Source: Archegozetes longisetosus (Eukaryota > Arthropoda > Arachnida > Sarcoptiformes > Trhypochthoniidae). From it: a stretch of 64,000 bases of DNA. The notes beneath the pieces are model-generated. The model saw only the letters and a program-made list of their open reading frames with translations. It searched no databases and was not told where the DNA came from. Of this stretch, positions 1 through 10,870 are shown piece after piece. Made by a program: the position numbers and the translations under genes. Numbering within the stretch: the stretch's first letter is position 1; every line of letters starts with the position of its first letter. Where the stretch lies: contig JAEMBT020000006.1 of the NCBI GenBank assembly GCA_018873245.2, forward strand, positions 14,834,387-14,898,386, in the 5' to 3' direction.

Positions 1-584
1 GTCTACATGCTTTGCGTTAAAATGCGAATGTGAGCGATAATTTCTTTTTTGAATCGAGAGTGTGTTCGGTTAGGGAAAAGTCGATTCGTTCGCTCAAAGC
101 GGGTGGATTTTGCCAAACACCAAAAGAGTGGTAGAAATGGCAGTGTTGTCACTACAGTCTTATATTAGAGATAAATCGATTTTATACTGGGTTTTGTCTC
201 TTTTGCTGACATCTTGTATTATAAATACCATGTAATAAACTATGAGTTTTGTAAAGAACTTCACGAATAACTATCACGAATCACTTCTAGTAATGCGTGT
301 AAAACTTTAGAAATCAGATCAATATTAATTTAATCAGAAGAGTTATTAGGTAACCAACGTTTTATTTGTATTGAGTGATTTTATTCGCGAAATAAATATT
401 CTTCATTAAGTAACACGAATGCAAAATAACTTTTTTAGAAATTTCTAAAATTATAACAATTTTACCTTATATAATAAAAATTGCACTCGAACTCAAAAAT
501 GCTATAGAAATTAGGATGAAACCTAACTATCTGAATATTTTGAATATTTATCACATTCCGTGGTTTGGTGGTAGGTTTTAATAA
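1..584. other. Intergenic DNA, nothing recognised
   Basis: AT-rich sequence. I see no exon, no inverted repeat and no recognisable mobile element. A short open frame on the minus strand at 462-683 overlaps the last exon of the LRR pseudogene in another frame and is not a gene. Confidence 0.5.
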
Positions 585-1396
585 TCTATTTTCTGTTAAA
601 CACAATCCTAGCCATAGCCATGGGCGTAAAGGATGATGTAAAAAACGTTCCTTTGAATATTGACGTAAGGGTTGAGTTTGCAATTATAAAGTCTTTATCA
701 TCACAACTGCAGCTCAATAGATTACCATCAAACAGTTCAAAATATAATAAATATTCTTATCAGTGTTGATTCATATTCACTATGAAGATTTATGAACTTA
801 ATTCCAGGTAAATTTTCAATAGTATCTTGAGATAAATGCTTTATAACATTGCCATCCAGATAAATTATCTACAATGGAGTTCAAGATCAGAGACAACAAG
901 GCTACATAAATATGAATTTTTGGACAGTTCTAAGGATCTTAAATTAGGGAAGTCACTTAAATCAGACTCAATTATTTTGACGCCGAATCACTTTCTCTTT
1001 ATTAGTTAATGTTTTGGAGGAGTCTAAAAAACTTTAAAATACTATTATAGGGTAAATCTCTTGAAATTGAAGTTGAATCAAAAGAAGTTGAAAATTTAAT
1101 TCATTGATCCTCCCTCATCTCTAGAAGTATTTGTTAATCGTATTGTTTCCAAAGAAGGTCTTAAATTATCAAAGAATGTGGTGGCTGTGCCCAAATGTCG
1201 CAAATTTGGTGCATTAAGTATTGTTACTGTTTTAGTACTGGTGAACACTTTTTTCTAGAAATCGACACTCACTATGATCGTAGATGATCAATTCGCAGAT
1301 ATCTTAATCATTCAATTCTTGCAAATTCTTCTTGAGGTCAACATGGTCATTATTAAAATCACTGCAGGTCACAATTGCTTCATATTCTGAATTAAA
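585..1396 (-). pseudogene. Decayed secreted LRR gene (third copy, exons 2-3)
   Basis: Read on the minus strand, this is a damaged paralogue of the LRR genes at 6123-7701 and 34963-36230. Exon 2 begins near 1396 after a TATAG-type acceptor, with a start closely matching exon 2 of the 6.1 kb copy. The segment near 1260-1130 (minus) matches that copy almost word for word (LRHLGTATTFFDN, PSLETIRL). The central part holds several stops and frame breaks. Exon 3 is still open from about 725 to a stop at 585 and keeps the C-terminal cap start G-N-L-L-S-C-S-C-D-D. Exon 1 was not located. It is clearly non-functional. It lies closer in sequence to the 6.1 kb copy than to the 35 kb copy. Confidence 0.8.
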
Positions 1397-1561
1397 CTAT
1401 TTTACATCAAGTAGAATCAGAATCCTTGCTGTTTAAATAACACTCTTACTGAGCTATAAGTATTTGAATGCTAAAAGAGTAGAACAATCTATCAATCTTT
1501 CATATTTTCGAAAAATATGAAAAACTTTAAGATAAAAATTAGCTTAGTTCTTAGTCATATC

Positions 1562-1795
1562 CAGTACCGTAACCAGGATTTAAGCTCTAGTGGGGCTAAG
1601 ACTAGGATTTTTACTTATAGCGAATGGGTTTTATGATGTTTCTACAGTAAGACGTTTGAGAAGTATTTCAGTTTTTCATGGTTTTAAATGATTGCCAACT
1701 AATCGGTTGTTTCACTAGTCAAACATATTAGCACACAATTTTCTGAAAATCTCTGGTGGGGCTAATCCCTTAGCCCCATTGTAGTTACGGCACTG
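1562..1795. mobile_element. MITE-like element with CAGTRCCGTAACYA termini
   Basis: The left end reads CAGTACCGTAACCA and the complement of the right end reads CAGTGCCGTAACTA. Inside each end, a TGGGGCTAA-type block is also inverted. The length of 234 bp with no coding potential fits a non-autonomous DNA transposon. The terminal CAGTG(G/C)CGTAACTA motif is common in cut-and-paste elements. No clear target duplication was found, so the superfamily is open. Confidence 0.6.
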
Positions 1796-2198
1796 GTTGT
1801 GTCTGCTTGCGTGAACAGCTGGCTATAGATGTAGGGCATCCATATTTGTATGATTGACCATTTACTAAATAGGTTAATGATTAACAAAATATTGCTGCTT
1901 TCAAATACATTTTATATGTAGTTCAGAGCTATTCATACAATTTACTTTTTATTCTTTACAAACTTATCGAACCGAAGATGATTCTAAGATACTTTCAGCA
2001 TCAGATTTATGCACTTTATACTATCTGTTTATATCCGTCGCTTTCGTGAGAATCTTTGCAACAGGATAAATAACATTGCAATAGGCAATGAAAAAATTAT
2101 CTCGAAACAAGCTATGTTGTAAATATTTAAATAGCTATACACAATTCATGTAAGATAAAGTTCAGAAGGCGTTAATGATGTGACGCTATTACCAAATG

Positions 2199-2934
2199 AA
2201 GGCTTTAGTCGAAGAGAAGCCTCTGCTCCTTTATAAAGGTCGCTAAAGGGCTTAACTAATTTGTAATTTCCCTTCTGTTAAATAACGAAATCATTAGTAA
2301 TATGTCCTTCAATTCAATATTAAAATTTATTGCAAAATATTTATTTAAACCAGTGAATCATTGATAAAATCCTGTTTCAAAAGTTGACTTAATTCACTTG
2401 TTTTAAGTTAAATCAAAATATTTCACATTTAACATAAGTTTTATTCTTAGAACAAAAAATGAAAAGTTTTTATCTATACAAATCTCTGCAATTCATTTTC
2501 TTCGATATTTACGTACAATCAAAGATTATAAATCTGATGACTTATTTAAATATTTTTTATTTGATTTTCTTTTTTGACAGGTTTTGCTGTCTTTTTACTA
2601 GATTTTTCAAAATATCATGAAAATTCTTGTGTTTTAGAAATAGGCGCTGTTTCTATTAAGAATATAAAGTTTCGTAAAATTTAGAATCGAATTTAGGTAT
2701 GTTTATCATAAGCTTTTGAATATCTAAAAGTTTGTTACGTGAAATCGGTAAAACTTTCTCATAAGCTAAACGTATTAATTATAATAGAGAGTTCAGAGAT
2801 AAGCATCTTAAACAAATTTGATTAATAATGATTCAATTTCTGACCTAAAAACTTAAACTCTTTCTTAGACTTTTCTTAAGTCCTTTTAATTTCCTAAGCG
2901 TTAGAGAGGCTACTCTTCGACTAACGCCTTCAAA
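2199..2934. mobile_element. Inverted-repeat element (about 740 bp)
   Basis: The left end near 2199-2230 (AAGGCTTTAGTCGAAGAG and the following GCCTCT) is repeated in inverse near 2905-2934. The interior is AT-rich with no open frame. This fits a MITE-type element. No target duplication was established. Confidence 0.5.
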
Positions 2935-3489
2935 TGATGATGAAGTGGAATATATTAATTGACATATATATCAATATTGAGTCATGCATTCATATAATAG
3001 ATGCATAGGATTCAATTTTGACAGAAAAAATTTTGTTAATCTGACAACTTGAGTGATTCATATTAAATTCTCAACTGTTTGAATATACTAGTTACTACAA
3101 TTCAAATTGACTTTAACTTCTTTCCAGATGTTGAGCTATTAATAACTTGAACTAGAAATCGAGGAAATTAAAGCTATTTATTTTATGATTTTAACCCGAA
3201 TAACTGAACTGATATCTTGATTCGCTATAACAATTAAATCATGAGTTAACAAATCTATCAAATGATTGGGGAAACATTGAATCAAAAAGTTTTTGAGTTT
3301 CTTAGGAAACAGTTCTTTGTTAAATTCAGATTAGAATAATCTGGGATCGGATTTTAATAACTTATTGCATTAAAAAATACAAGGTAATAATCACTGTTAA
3401 TAAACACTCATAATAAATTTCAAAATTCAATATAATGCCATGGTAAATTAAAAACTGAATGATTATTAATTTTAGCTCGGTTTTAATTA

Positions 3490-5183
3490 GAAAGACTTGA
3501 GAATTAAGAAAAATAGATTGTAATAAACTCAAAATAGTTATTTATACAAATAGAGTCATAGATTCAGTTCCTATTGCCACTATTGCAAACATCACTTTTC
3601 TACCGCTTCTTTGTTTTCATAACTGAGTAGTGTGATCAAGCGCCCAGATTTAAGCTGGATAAATAAACACTTCCATCATAAACGCTTTATCTTATTAATA
3701 ATTCAGTGTATGTTGATTCTAAGTAACGTATTTTAATATATTGAAATTGCTCGCCTTTAAATTCTTGTTCAGTACTTTACAATCATGTTAAAGATAACTT
3801 AAGCTACTCAATGCTGCAAAATCACCGAAGAAATATGATTTCACAGTTGAAATTTTGTAGCTTTTTATATTCAGTGAACAATGTTAAAAATATCAAAAAC
3901 TGAGAAAATCTCAAAGGCGGGACTCTTCAATATTTTTTATACAGATTTGGATTCTACAAGAGTTGTAATTGAAGTAAAGCACAGCCAGGGCACCAGAAAT
4001 ATATGTTCATAAACTTTCAACTCGATTTTCAAATATTTCAAAGTATTGATTATGAAATTTATTGTTTGTGTCTAAGTGCAGGTATTTTGCAATCGATTTC
4101 GGGAATCGAAGTCATCGGTGCATATGCACTGTACGAGTGATAAAGAGCTGAATAATAATTAATTGATAGGATGTGCTCTCATTACGGTTGGGATCAGATT
4201 ATGGCTTTTGAATTTATTCTATGTTTGTAAAAAATGTGAAAATAACTATAGTTCTTTCACTCGTGCTGAGTAGATATTGGAAAAATACACATTTCTTGTT
4301 ATAGATTAAGATTTAATTGTATGATCTCAAATTTCGGGAAAGTCCTTAATTTTAAACTTTAGTCTATTGACACAAAACTTTAACCATATAATCTCTACAA
4401 TTCAAGTATTCAAAAGCTAAATAAATTTCTGTTTAGTTTCTACATCCAAAGAATTTTTCTGATTCAATTTCAGAGTATTTTTATGGCCATAACTGAGGAA
4501 TAAAATAATAGTTAGAAACAAGATTCATTTAATTCTTTACTGCAATGAACTAAACTTTAATGCATTGTTGTAATTGCTAGAAATCACTAAAAATAGTTAT
4601 TATAATTTAGTTGAGTGCTTAAGCAACTAATTCAAAAGCAAGGACCAAAAAATATTCGATCATATAAAGATAAATCATTTATTTTTCTCAAATAATTTCA
4701 TATAAAACTATTTTACCAAATTATATAAAATAATTTTAGAAACCTTCTCAAATAGTTTGACAAAAATCAGTCATAAATGGATAAAGATTAATTTTTTATT
4801 TTAAATTTATTAAATTCTAATTATTTTGCAATTTATAGCACCTGGATCTGAAGATGGTCCTGATTCTGTGAAATATTGGTCAAGTAATTGTCAAATAAAA
4901 GTCAAACTTTTAGAATTTTCGCTTAAATAACTTTAACATTTTTTTCAAACAGGTACTCACATAATTTGATAGTACTTCATCATATATTTTTTAATTTCGA
5001 CATTTGTTCAAAATTAAGCACAATTAAAAAGCAACGATTTATCTGAATGACCTAAACTAAATGACCACAAATATCAACCTCATTATATTTTAATTGTCAC
5101 ACGTATCTTGGTCTTATATCCTTAAACAAAAGACAGTTGGACACAAACAAGGCCACCTTTTAGACTTGCCTAAAGTATGATGT
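3490..5183. repeat. Segmental duplication block D, copy 1
   Basis: This block is repeated in direct orientation at 36480-36745 plus 40944-42010. The match runs with small indels up to a shared end, TTAGACTTGCCTAAAGTATGAT, at 5183 and 42010. Copy 2 is split by an inserted transposon nest, so this copy shows the uninterrupted state. Near 4855-4900 a short stretch resembles the first exon of the 35 kb LRR gene (a GPDSVKYW-like peptide), so the block may contain an old LRR exon. I see no intact gene. It lies upstream of the 6.1 kb LRR gene, whereas copy 2 lies downstream of the 35 kb LRR gene. Confidence 0.75.
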
Positions 5184-6122
5184 AGACATAATGCATGCGG
5201 ACAAAGTATGATGCGGACATTATATCTATATATTAATGCATGCTCGACACTTTTGCAAGTTTTATGTTTAGCTTAAAAAGTGTTTCTAAGTTAAAAATGT
5301 AAAAGTGAAAGTAGTAAGCATTAATATATAACTTTTAACCCACAGTAAAGATATTAATATACATTATAGTTAATTATATATAATTTAAGAATCTTTATCA
5401 CTTTTATTTGTGTTTAAAAGTTGAGAGTGCCGAACTTTATATATAGATGTAGACACAAGAACCTAGAATGTCTTAATATAAAATCTATACATATGTATTT
5501 GAACGGTATATAAAATTGCTAATTGTTTTATAGTTAGTTTCAAACTTTTTCTACATAAATTAGAATATTTGTTATTTCTCAGTTCTGATTTTATGACTAC
5601 CTGTATCATCAAATGAAAGCGAAATTGGCTCTATTCGTTCAGAATACTCAAGATCGTTTGTTTTATTCGATTAAAAGTATCTGATTAAAAATATGAAAAT
5701 TCAAATATCTGTAAATTATAATTTTTTCCAATTATAAATTCATTCTTCATTCATTATAATATTAAGCGATATAGTTTTCAAAGTAAATCCATTTAAACAA
5801 TCAATCTCTTCCTTATTTAATAAGGTTTGACCTTATTTTTGTACAGTACATACTACTCTTTATCTTTATTTTTGTTAAGATTTATTAATCCATATTAGAA
5901 ATTGTAATATTTTTTGTTTATTCAAAATTTTTATTATCTTAAGCCTTGACACAAAACAAGGTTTGTTAAATTACTTGAGACTAAAACATATAAAAGGATG
6001 AGAAAAAAATGAATTGATTCAGTGTCAAAAAGCGTTTTAGACTTGAAATAGTTATCATTTTAAAGCATCATAACAAGTCCGCAAGTCATAAAATATTCAT
6101 TAAAATAGCGCTGGAATAAGAA
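5184..6122. other. Intergenic DNA upstream of LRR gene
   Basis: AT-rich with short self-similar stretches (repeats of AGTATGATG, GACATTAT, and ATTAATGCATGC near 5175-5245). No gene is visible. The promoter of the downstream LRR gene should lie near its right edge, but I cannot single out a convincing TATA box. Confidence 0.4.
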
Positions 6123-7701
6123 ATGCATTTGAAACTAGCTATTATTTGTTTATCATTAATTTATTCATCAAATGGTCAAACAAATCTATATGGATGTCCC
6201 ATATCTATAACTGACTGTATATGCGTTCGAAGTTGGGTGAGAACTGAACAGAATATTTCTTAAGATATTTCTCTAATCAATTTTTATTAAAAATTCAAAA
6301 ATCACCAATATGTCAGGGGTCTTTTAACTTAAAAGTTTTCTCATAGTAGAAAAACGCATATTTTATCATAGGGTAAACATAAAAAAATTAATTAGACTTT
6401 CAATCAGAATGAAAATTAAATAAATGGTGGTCTACATATTGAACGGAGAAAATACTTTTTGTTCGTATAAATTAATATGAATTCATCAAAAAAAAGTTAG
6501 CGCTTGTATATTGAAAATAGCTATTTCTAATAATAGTTGCAAAATTATTTTATATTATATAAGATAAATTATAATCAATTTCGTGATATGCTCTCAAATT
6601 TATGTAACATATGATTCCCTTATCATTAAAAAATGCGTTTAAAAGCTCGCACTATCATTGATGTTCTTATCCCTCATATAAAATTTTATACGAAGCTTTG
6701 AATACTTATATACAGTTTAATATGCAGTACAGTAGTAGACATTATTAAGTAAAACTTATTATTTTTTCTTAAAATATAAATAATAGGTGAACTCTGAGTA
6801 TAATGTAGTTGTGACGTGTAATGGTTTTAATGGTAACATAAATGATTTCAGGAAAAACTTACAAACACTCAATGGCTATGAGATCGATGAATTAAGGATC
6901 ACAAGTTATGGTTTGCTCCGATTGCCAGAAAGGGTGTTCACCAGTACTTTAATAAAAGAGTAACAATACTTAATTCTCCAAATTTGCAATATTTGGGCAC
7001 AACCACCACATTCTTTGATAATTTAGGACCTTCTTTGGAGACAATACGATTAGAAAATACTCCTAACATAAGAGAAGATCAATGGGCAAAACTGGTTACT
7101 TCATTAACTGATAATTCAGTTCTCAGATACTTATATTTCTATAATAATAATGCATTTTCATTACGATCATTTGACGCGTTTAGTACTTTGGTTAATTTGG
7201 AGAGAATTGTTTGGCGTAAAAATAAGCTATTTTATTTTGAATCTGATTTGAGTAAATTCCCAAAACTAAGATTCATAGATCTATCTGAAAACCCATCTAT
7301 GGACAACTTTGTAGTTACTGGTAGTTCACCTCAATTGTCAGCTCTTTATTTAAATGGAAATTCTATTAAATATTTAACCGAAACTACTTTTAAAAATATG
7401 GAAGGAATTCAGTTTATAGACCTAAGTGGTCAGTATCCCTATTGAAAGCTTTTTAATGAACTAATCAATTGAGCTAAAACAAATTATATAATATTTTGAT
7501 CAACCCAAAGGTAATCCACTGAGCTGTGATTGTGCTGACGTTGACTTTATCATAAAAAACTCAACGCTCACATCGGTTTTAAAAGGAACGTGTTCTACAC
7601 CTCAGGTTCTAAACAATAAAATGTTTGGATCATGTACTACGGAAGGTAGACTATTTACAACTACAAATATTAATAAATATATTAATAAATATATTAATTG
7701 A
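6123..7701 (+). CDS. Secreted LRR protein, one frame break
   Basis: Three exons fit the intact paralogue at 34963-36230. Exon 1 is 6123-6236 and starts with a signal peptide (MHLKLAIICLSLIYSSNG) followed by a Cys-rich N-terminal cap. Exon 2 is 6787-7428 and holds the LRR array (L-x-x-L-x-L and x-L-x-L-x-x-N patterns). Exon 3 is 7511-7701 and holds a C-terminal cap starting GNPLSCDCADVDF. All introns have GT..AG borders in matching phases. The frame breaks once near 6955-6962, in an A-rich stretch. The spliced length of 947 nt becomes divisible by three if one base is missing there. It is either a recent pseudogene or an assembly error. The product should be an extracellular binding protein. 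Similar arthropod LRR proteins are often labelled oplophorus-luciferin monooxygenase non-catalytic subunit-like, but no enzyme role is implied here. Confidence 0.75.
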
Positions 7702-7779
7702 TACAAATTTCTGTATTTCTTCAACCGTTAATAGTAAATTTGATTTGCTTGATTTTAAATCTTTGATATTGATTGTATA

Positions 7780-8040
7780 AGGTTTAGCAAGATATTTTGC
7801 AGGGTGCACAGCAAAATCTACTTAAGCTATAAGTTTGAACTAAGTTTTACTAAATGGATTACAAGAATGGAAATGAAAGGTATGAGCTTTATATTCGTTA
7901 TGGCCACAGTTTGCGCGACGTACAGCTTCAAGTTTTTCTGAATACGACAGTGTTTCTTATAGTTCCGTATCGTTTTCGAGTGATTTCAACACTTTTGTTG
8001 TATTCGCTAAGATAGGTCTTTGAAATCAGGCTTCATATCG
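7780..8040 (-). repeat. Repeat R with coding relic, allergen flank (left locus, downstream side)
   Basis: This is one of four related copies that flank the two allergen genes (also 9640-10020, 57290-57690 and 59370-59595). Read on the minus strand it carries part of a decayed open frame with the motifs VLKSLEND and YSEKLEA, ending in GHNEY. It is followed by a shared non-coding segment (CTTAAGCTATAAG region and a TTGCAAAA-type stretch). I do not recognise the protein. Confidence 0.6.
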
Positions 8041-8294
8041 ATATTACTTTAAATTTTTGCTTTTATAAGTGAAAATTAACCATATAAGCCGTTATTACCA
8101 AACTCAGTTACTGATTGACTAATGGCTCAATTGATTCGGCCAAACACTAGTTTATATAGCAGTTGACAAATTGATATTTAAATACTGTTTCTATTGGAAA
8201 GATAAAAAAATATAGACCATTTCGAAAGAACAATTTGAAAAATCAAATTAAAAGTGTTTTTAGTTTGAAAAAAGATTTATTAAAATTCAATTAA

Positions 8295-9007
8295 TTAAGC
8301 GATAGCTTTGACTTGTGTCTCAACAGCAGTCAATTGCTTGATAAGGATTTGTACGTCATCTCTGGTGGCCTCAAACAAGAATCTTTCGAGCAAATCGAGA
8401 TCAGTTCTCTTGACCTCTCTTTCGAGATATGCCTCAGCACCTTTCAAGATTGGTATAGCTGTGTCCAACTCTGCAATGATTTTGGCCTTCAAATCTTTGT
8501 CTTTGGTTTGTTGCAATTCAACCAATTGCCTGTTTAATTTTATGAGAGCCTCTTCAATTTGTCTGGTCTTTTCCTGAGTCAATTCGATCAACAATCTGTC
8601 ATATTCATTACGGAAATCGTGCGGTGCGGGTGTTGGAGCATCTAATCATTCACACAAATTTTTAATTTTAACTTTTCAATTATTTTGATTTAAGCTTTAA
8701 ATTTGATACAAAGCTTTCTTTTGTTCAATAATCCGAATTGAACTATCAATCATTGAAAATAAGCTCTACGGGAACTTTGGTGTTCTGGTTAGTATTTGGC
8801 AAATATTTACAAAAACTGATTTTTTATGACGCAAAGTTCTATTTTCCAAAGTACTATTTTTACTTACTGAGAATATCAACGCCTATAATTGAAGAGAATA
8901 ATTAATTAATAAAGTGTAATTCAGAGGAGAATTTTTAAGTCGTCATAAAAATAATACTCACAATAGGCGGTTGCAAAACAAAAAACTAATGCAAAGACGA
9001 ATTTCAT
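8295..9007 (-). CDS. Group 5/21 mite allergen-like secreted helical protein (copy 1)
   Basis: Three exons on the minus strand: 9007-8962 (46 nt), 8882-8868 (15 nt) and 8641-8295 (347 nt), together 408 nt encoding 135 residues. The first 16 residues (MKFVFALVFCFATAYC) form a signal peptide. The mature part has a short Pro-rich linker (APTPAPHDF), then long amphipathic helices full of Glu, Lys and Leu. Its landmarks include FRNEYDRLLIE, a K-x-K-x-K-I-x-x-E-L-x-x-A-I-P segment, and E-x-x-x-KRTDLDLLERF. That layout and length match mite group 5/21 allergens, which are secreted gut-associated helical-bundle proteins of unknown biochemical role. Start, splice borders and exon lengths are identical in the copy at 58332-59059. 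A TATA box lies at 9104-9098 and an AATAAA signal near 8281-8276. Confidence 0.9.
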
Positions 9008-9097
9008 TGTTGAAAGTATTTAAAGCTATTAACTGTTTATACTCTACAACCGCTGAATTATAAGTTTGGATTGTGTTAATAGATAAATGCTATGAGG

Positions 9098-9104
9098 TTT
9101 TATA
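9098..9104 (-). promoter_or_regulatory. TATA box of allergen copy 1
   Basis: TATAAAA on the minus strand, 97 bases upstream of the ATG. The surrounding stretch (CGAAATAAGTATAAAACC) is conserved at the second allergen gene. That conservation is better evidence than the motif alone. Confidence 0.7.
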
Positions 9105-9639
9105 CTTATTTCGAATCGTTCGATATGTGAACCAAACATATGTCAGATCTCAAAGTTCATCAAAATCTAAACTATTTTTAAAAACATTCTAAAGCATCCT
9201 TCTAATGATCGAATGGTGCAATATTTAATATTTTTATAGTAACATATGTCACACAGATGCCTTGATACAAGATTTATCTTTAATCAATCGAGAATAAACT
9301 TGTTATTTCCAAACTTTCACATAATTTCTCTTATGAGTACTGCTGTACTCATATTAAGCTTGAATATCATATCAAAAAATTTTGCCTTCAGATGGTAACT
9401 ACAGTGGAATCTTGTTATTTTGAAATCGCTTCTACAAAAAAAATTCGTTCAAAATATTGAGTTTGCAAGATACTCAATATTATGGAGAAGGTCGGCTCGA
9501 TCAAGATTCAATCTTTTATTTAATAATTTTAAGATATCCATTAAATAAAACCATTTAATGTACTAGAGAATTAAACAAATAAAATGTTGTGTTTAGGAAT
9601 ACTATATCTGATAATAATACGTATTGATATTTAAACACT

Positions 9640-10020
9640 ACGGGGTCTAACAAGATCTTTTGCAAAGGGTAAAGTTAAAACTACTTAAGCTATAAGTTAA
9701 ACTAAATCTTATTAAATAGGTTATAAAAACGAAAGTAGAAGGTACAAGTTTAATATTCATCGTGGCCACCGTTTACGCGACGTACAGCTTTAGATTTTTC
9801 TGGATACGATAAGAGCAGTATTTCAAAAAATTTGTATCATTTTCGAATGATTTCAACACTTCTATTACACGTTTTGTAAGGGTTGAGAGTGAAAAATTAT
9901 TTTTATCTATTTCTGCAGCCATCAGACCCTCAACTTTATCATTAATGTAATCTGTTCCAGTATCTTTCGCTTTTTTGAATGCAATGCATTTAATTCTGTC
10001 ACCTAAGCGAGTCTTTTCAT
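9640..10020 (-). repeat. Repeat R with coding relic, allergen flank (left locus, upstream side)
   Basis: Second copy of repeat R in the left locus, in the same orientation as the copy at 7780-8040, so the allergen gene lies between direct repeats. On the minus strand from about 10010 it keeps a longer open stretch with motifs DRIKCIAFKKAKD, DKVEGLMAAE and FSLSTLTKRVIEVLKS. The frame then breaks. The equivalent segment upstream of the second allergen gene is 57290-57690. The family is not recognised. Confidence 0.6.
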
Positions 10021-10629
10021 AAACATGTCTCGGTCATTAGAGGGTATCAATAAATATAAAAACAAGTTGAAATAGACACTTTTGTTTTATTCACACTGTA
10101 TGGTCAACTCGTGAAAACAAAACGTGTTTTGAAATGTAAAATTCAAAATTTTTATTTTGAATTTTTACTGCATGAATTTCCGTTTGATAGTGTTTCAGAA
10201 AGCATATATTATGCACATAGTAGTACGCTTACATAATCGGTATTTTATGCTGTACTCCTTTGTAAAAGATATGATTAAATCCTGTATATTGTATTCAAAA
10301 AATAATTGTCACGATTTGCTAATTAAAATATACCAATAGACAAACTTTGATAAGTTATCAGTAATAAAGCACTAACTTATTAAATAATGGATAATAATAA
10401 ACTCTTTATTGATTTATAATTTCTGAGATTCATCAGACTTCCAAGGACTCAATACTGAGAAAGTTTTAATCAAGTATAAATATTATTACATTTATTTTTG
10501 GGATATGGAGTCGCTCTAAATATGAAAAAACTCTAGCTAAATATTTTACATAGATTTTTCCAATGTAATAAAAGTTCTCAAGGTTGAATAAATTGATATC
10601 ATAAACCTCAATGTAAGATTCCAATTAAG
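10021..10629. other. Intergenic DNA, nothing recognised
   Basis: AT-rich DNA. A 60-codon open frame at 10157-10339 has no recognisable domain and starts from a non-ATG codon region, so it is not called. Confidence 0.4.
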
Positions 10630-10870
10630 GGTCATTGGGGTGTAGTAGTCATTGATTCGAACCTTGGAGCGAAGGTTCCAGGTTCAGGTTCAAATCTCGT
10701 GGTCGCTATACTTTTTGATGTCGATGTGCTGGCCCAATGTCACCGGTTATAACCGCCTCTGGCCCGATACACATGCCCCGACCGACCGCTCTCAGCGAAA
10801 AACTCACTCCGTAGCAGGGCTCGAGTGAGTCTTCCAAAAGGGAGTTGGTAGAACGAAAATGAATGAATAT
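10630..10870 (+). mobile_element. tRNA-derived SINE
   Basis: A GC-rich island in AT-rich DNA. It has a tRNA-like head with an A-box-like TGTAGTAGTCATTGA and, about 40 bases on, a B-box-like GGTTCAAATCTC. A body without open frame follows, then a short tail of AATG units (AAAATGAATGAATA). This order is that of a polymerase III transcribed tRNA-derived SINE. The boundaries are approximate and no target duplication was confirmed. Confidence 0.65.

Noticed and set aside
6984-7445. Open frame from 6984 as a complete LRR gene
   Set aside because: It starts with TTG inside exon 2. The signal peptide exon, the first part of exon 2 and exon 3 lie outside it.
8308-8577. Plus-strand frame opposite the allergen exon (also 58777-59046 minus)
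   Set aside because: It is the antisense shadow of a conserved exon. Its conservation in both copies simply follows the coding strand.
10630-10720. Functional tRNA gene
   Set aside because: A- and B-box-like words are present, but the stems do not fold into a cloverleaf and a SINE body follows.
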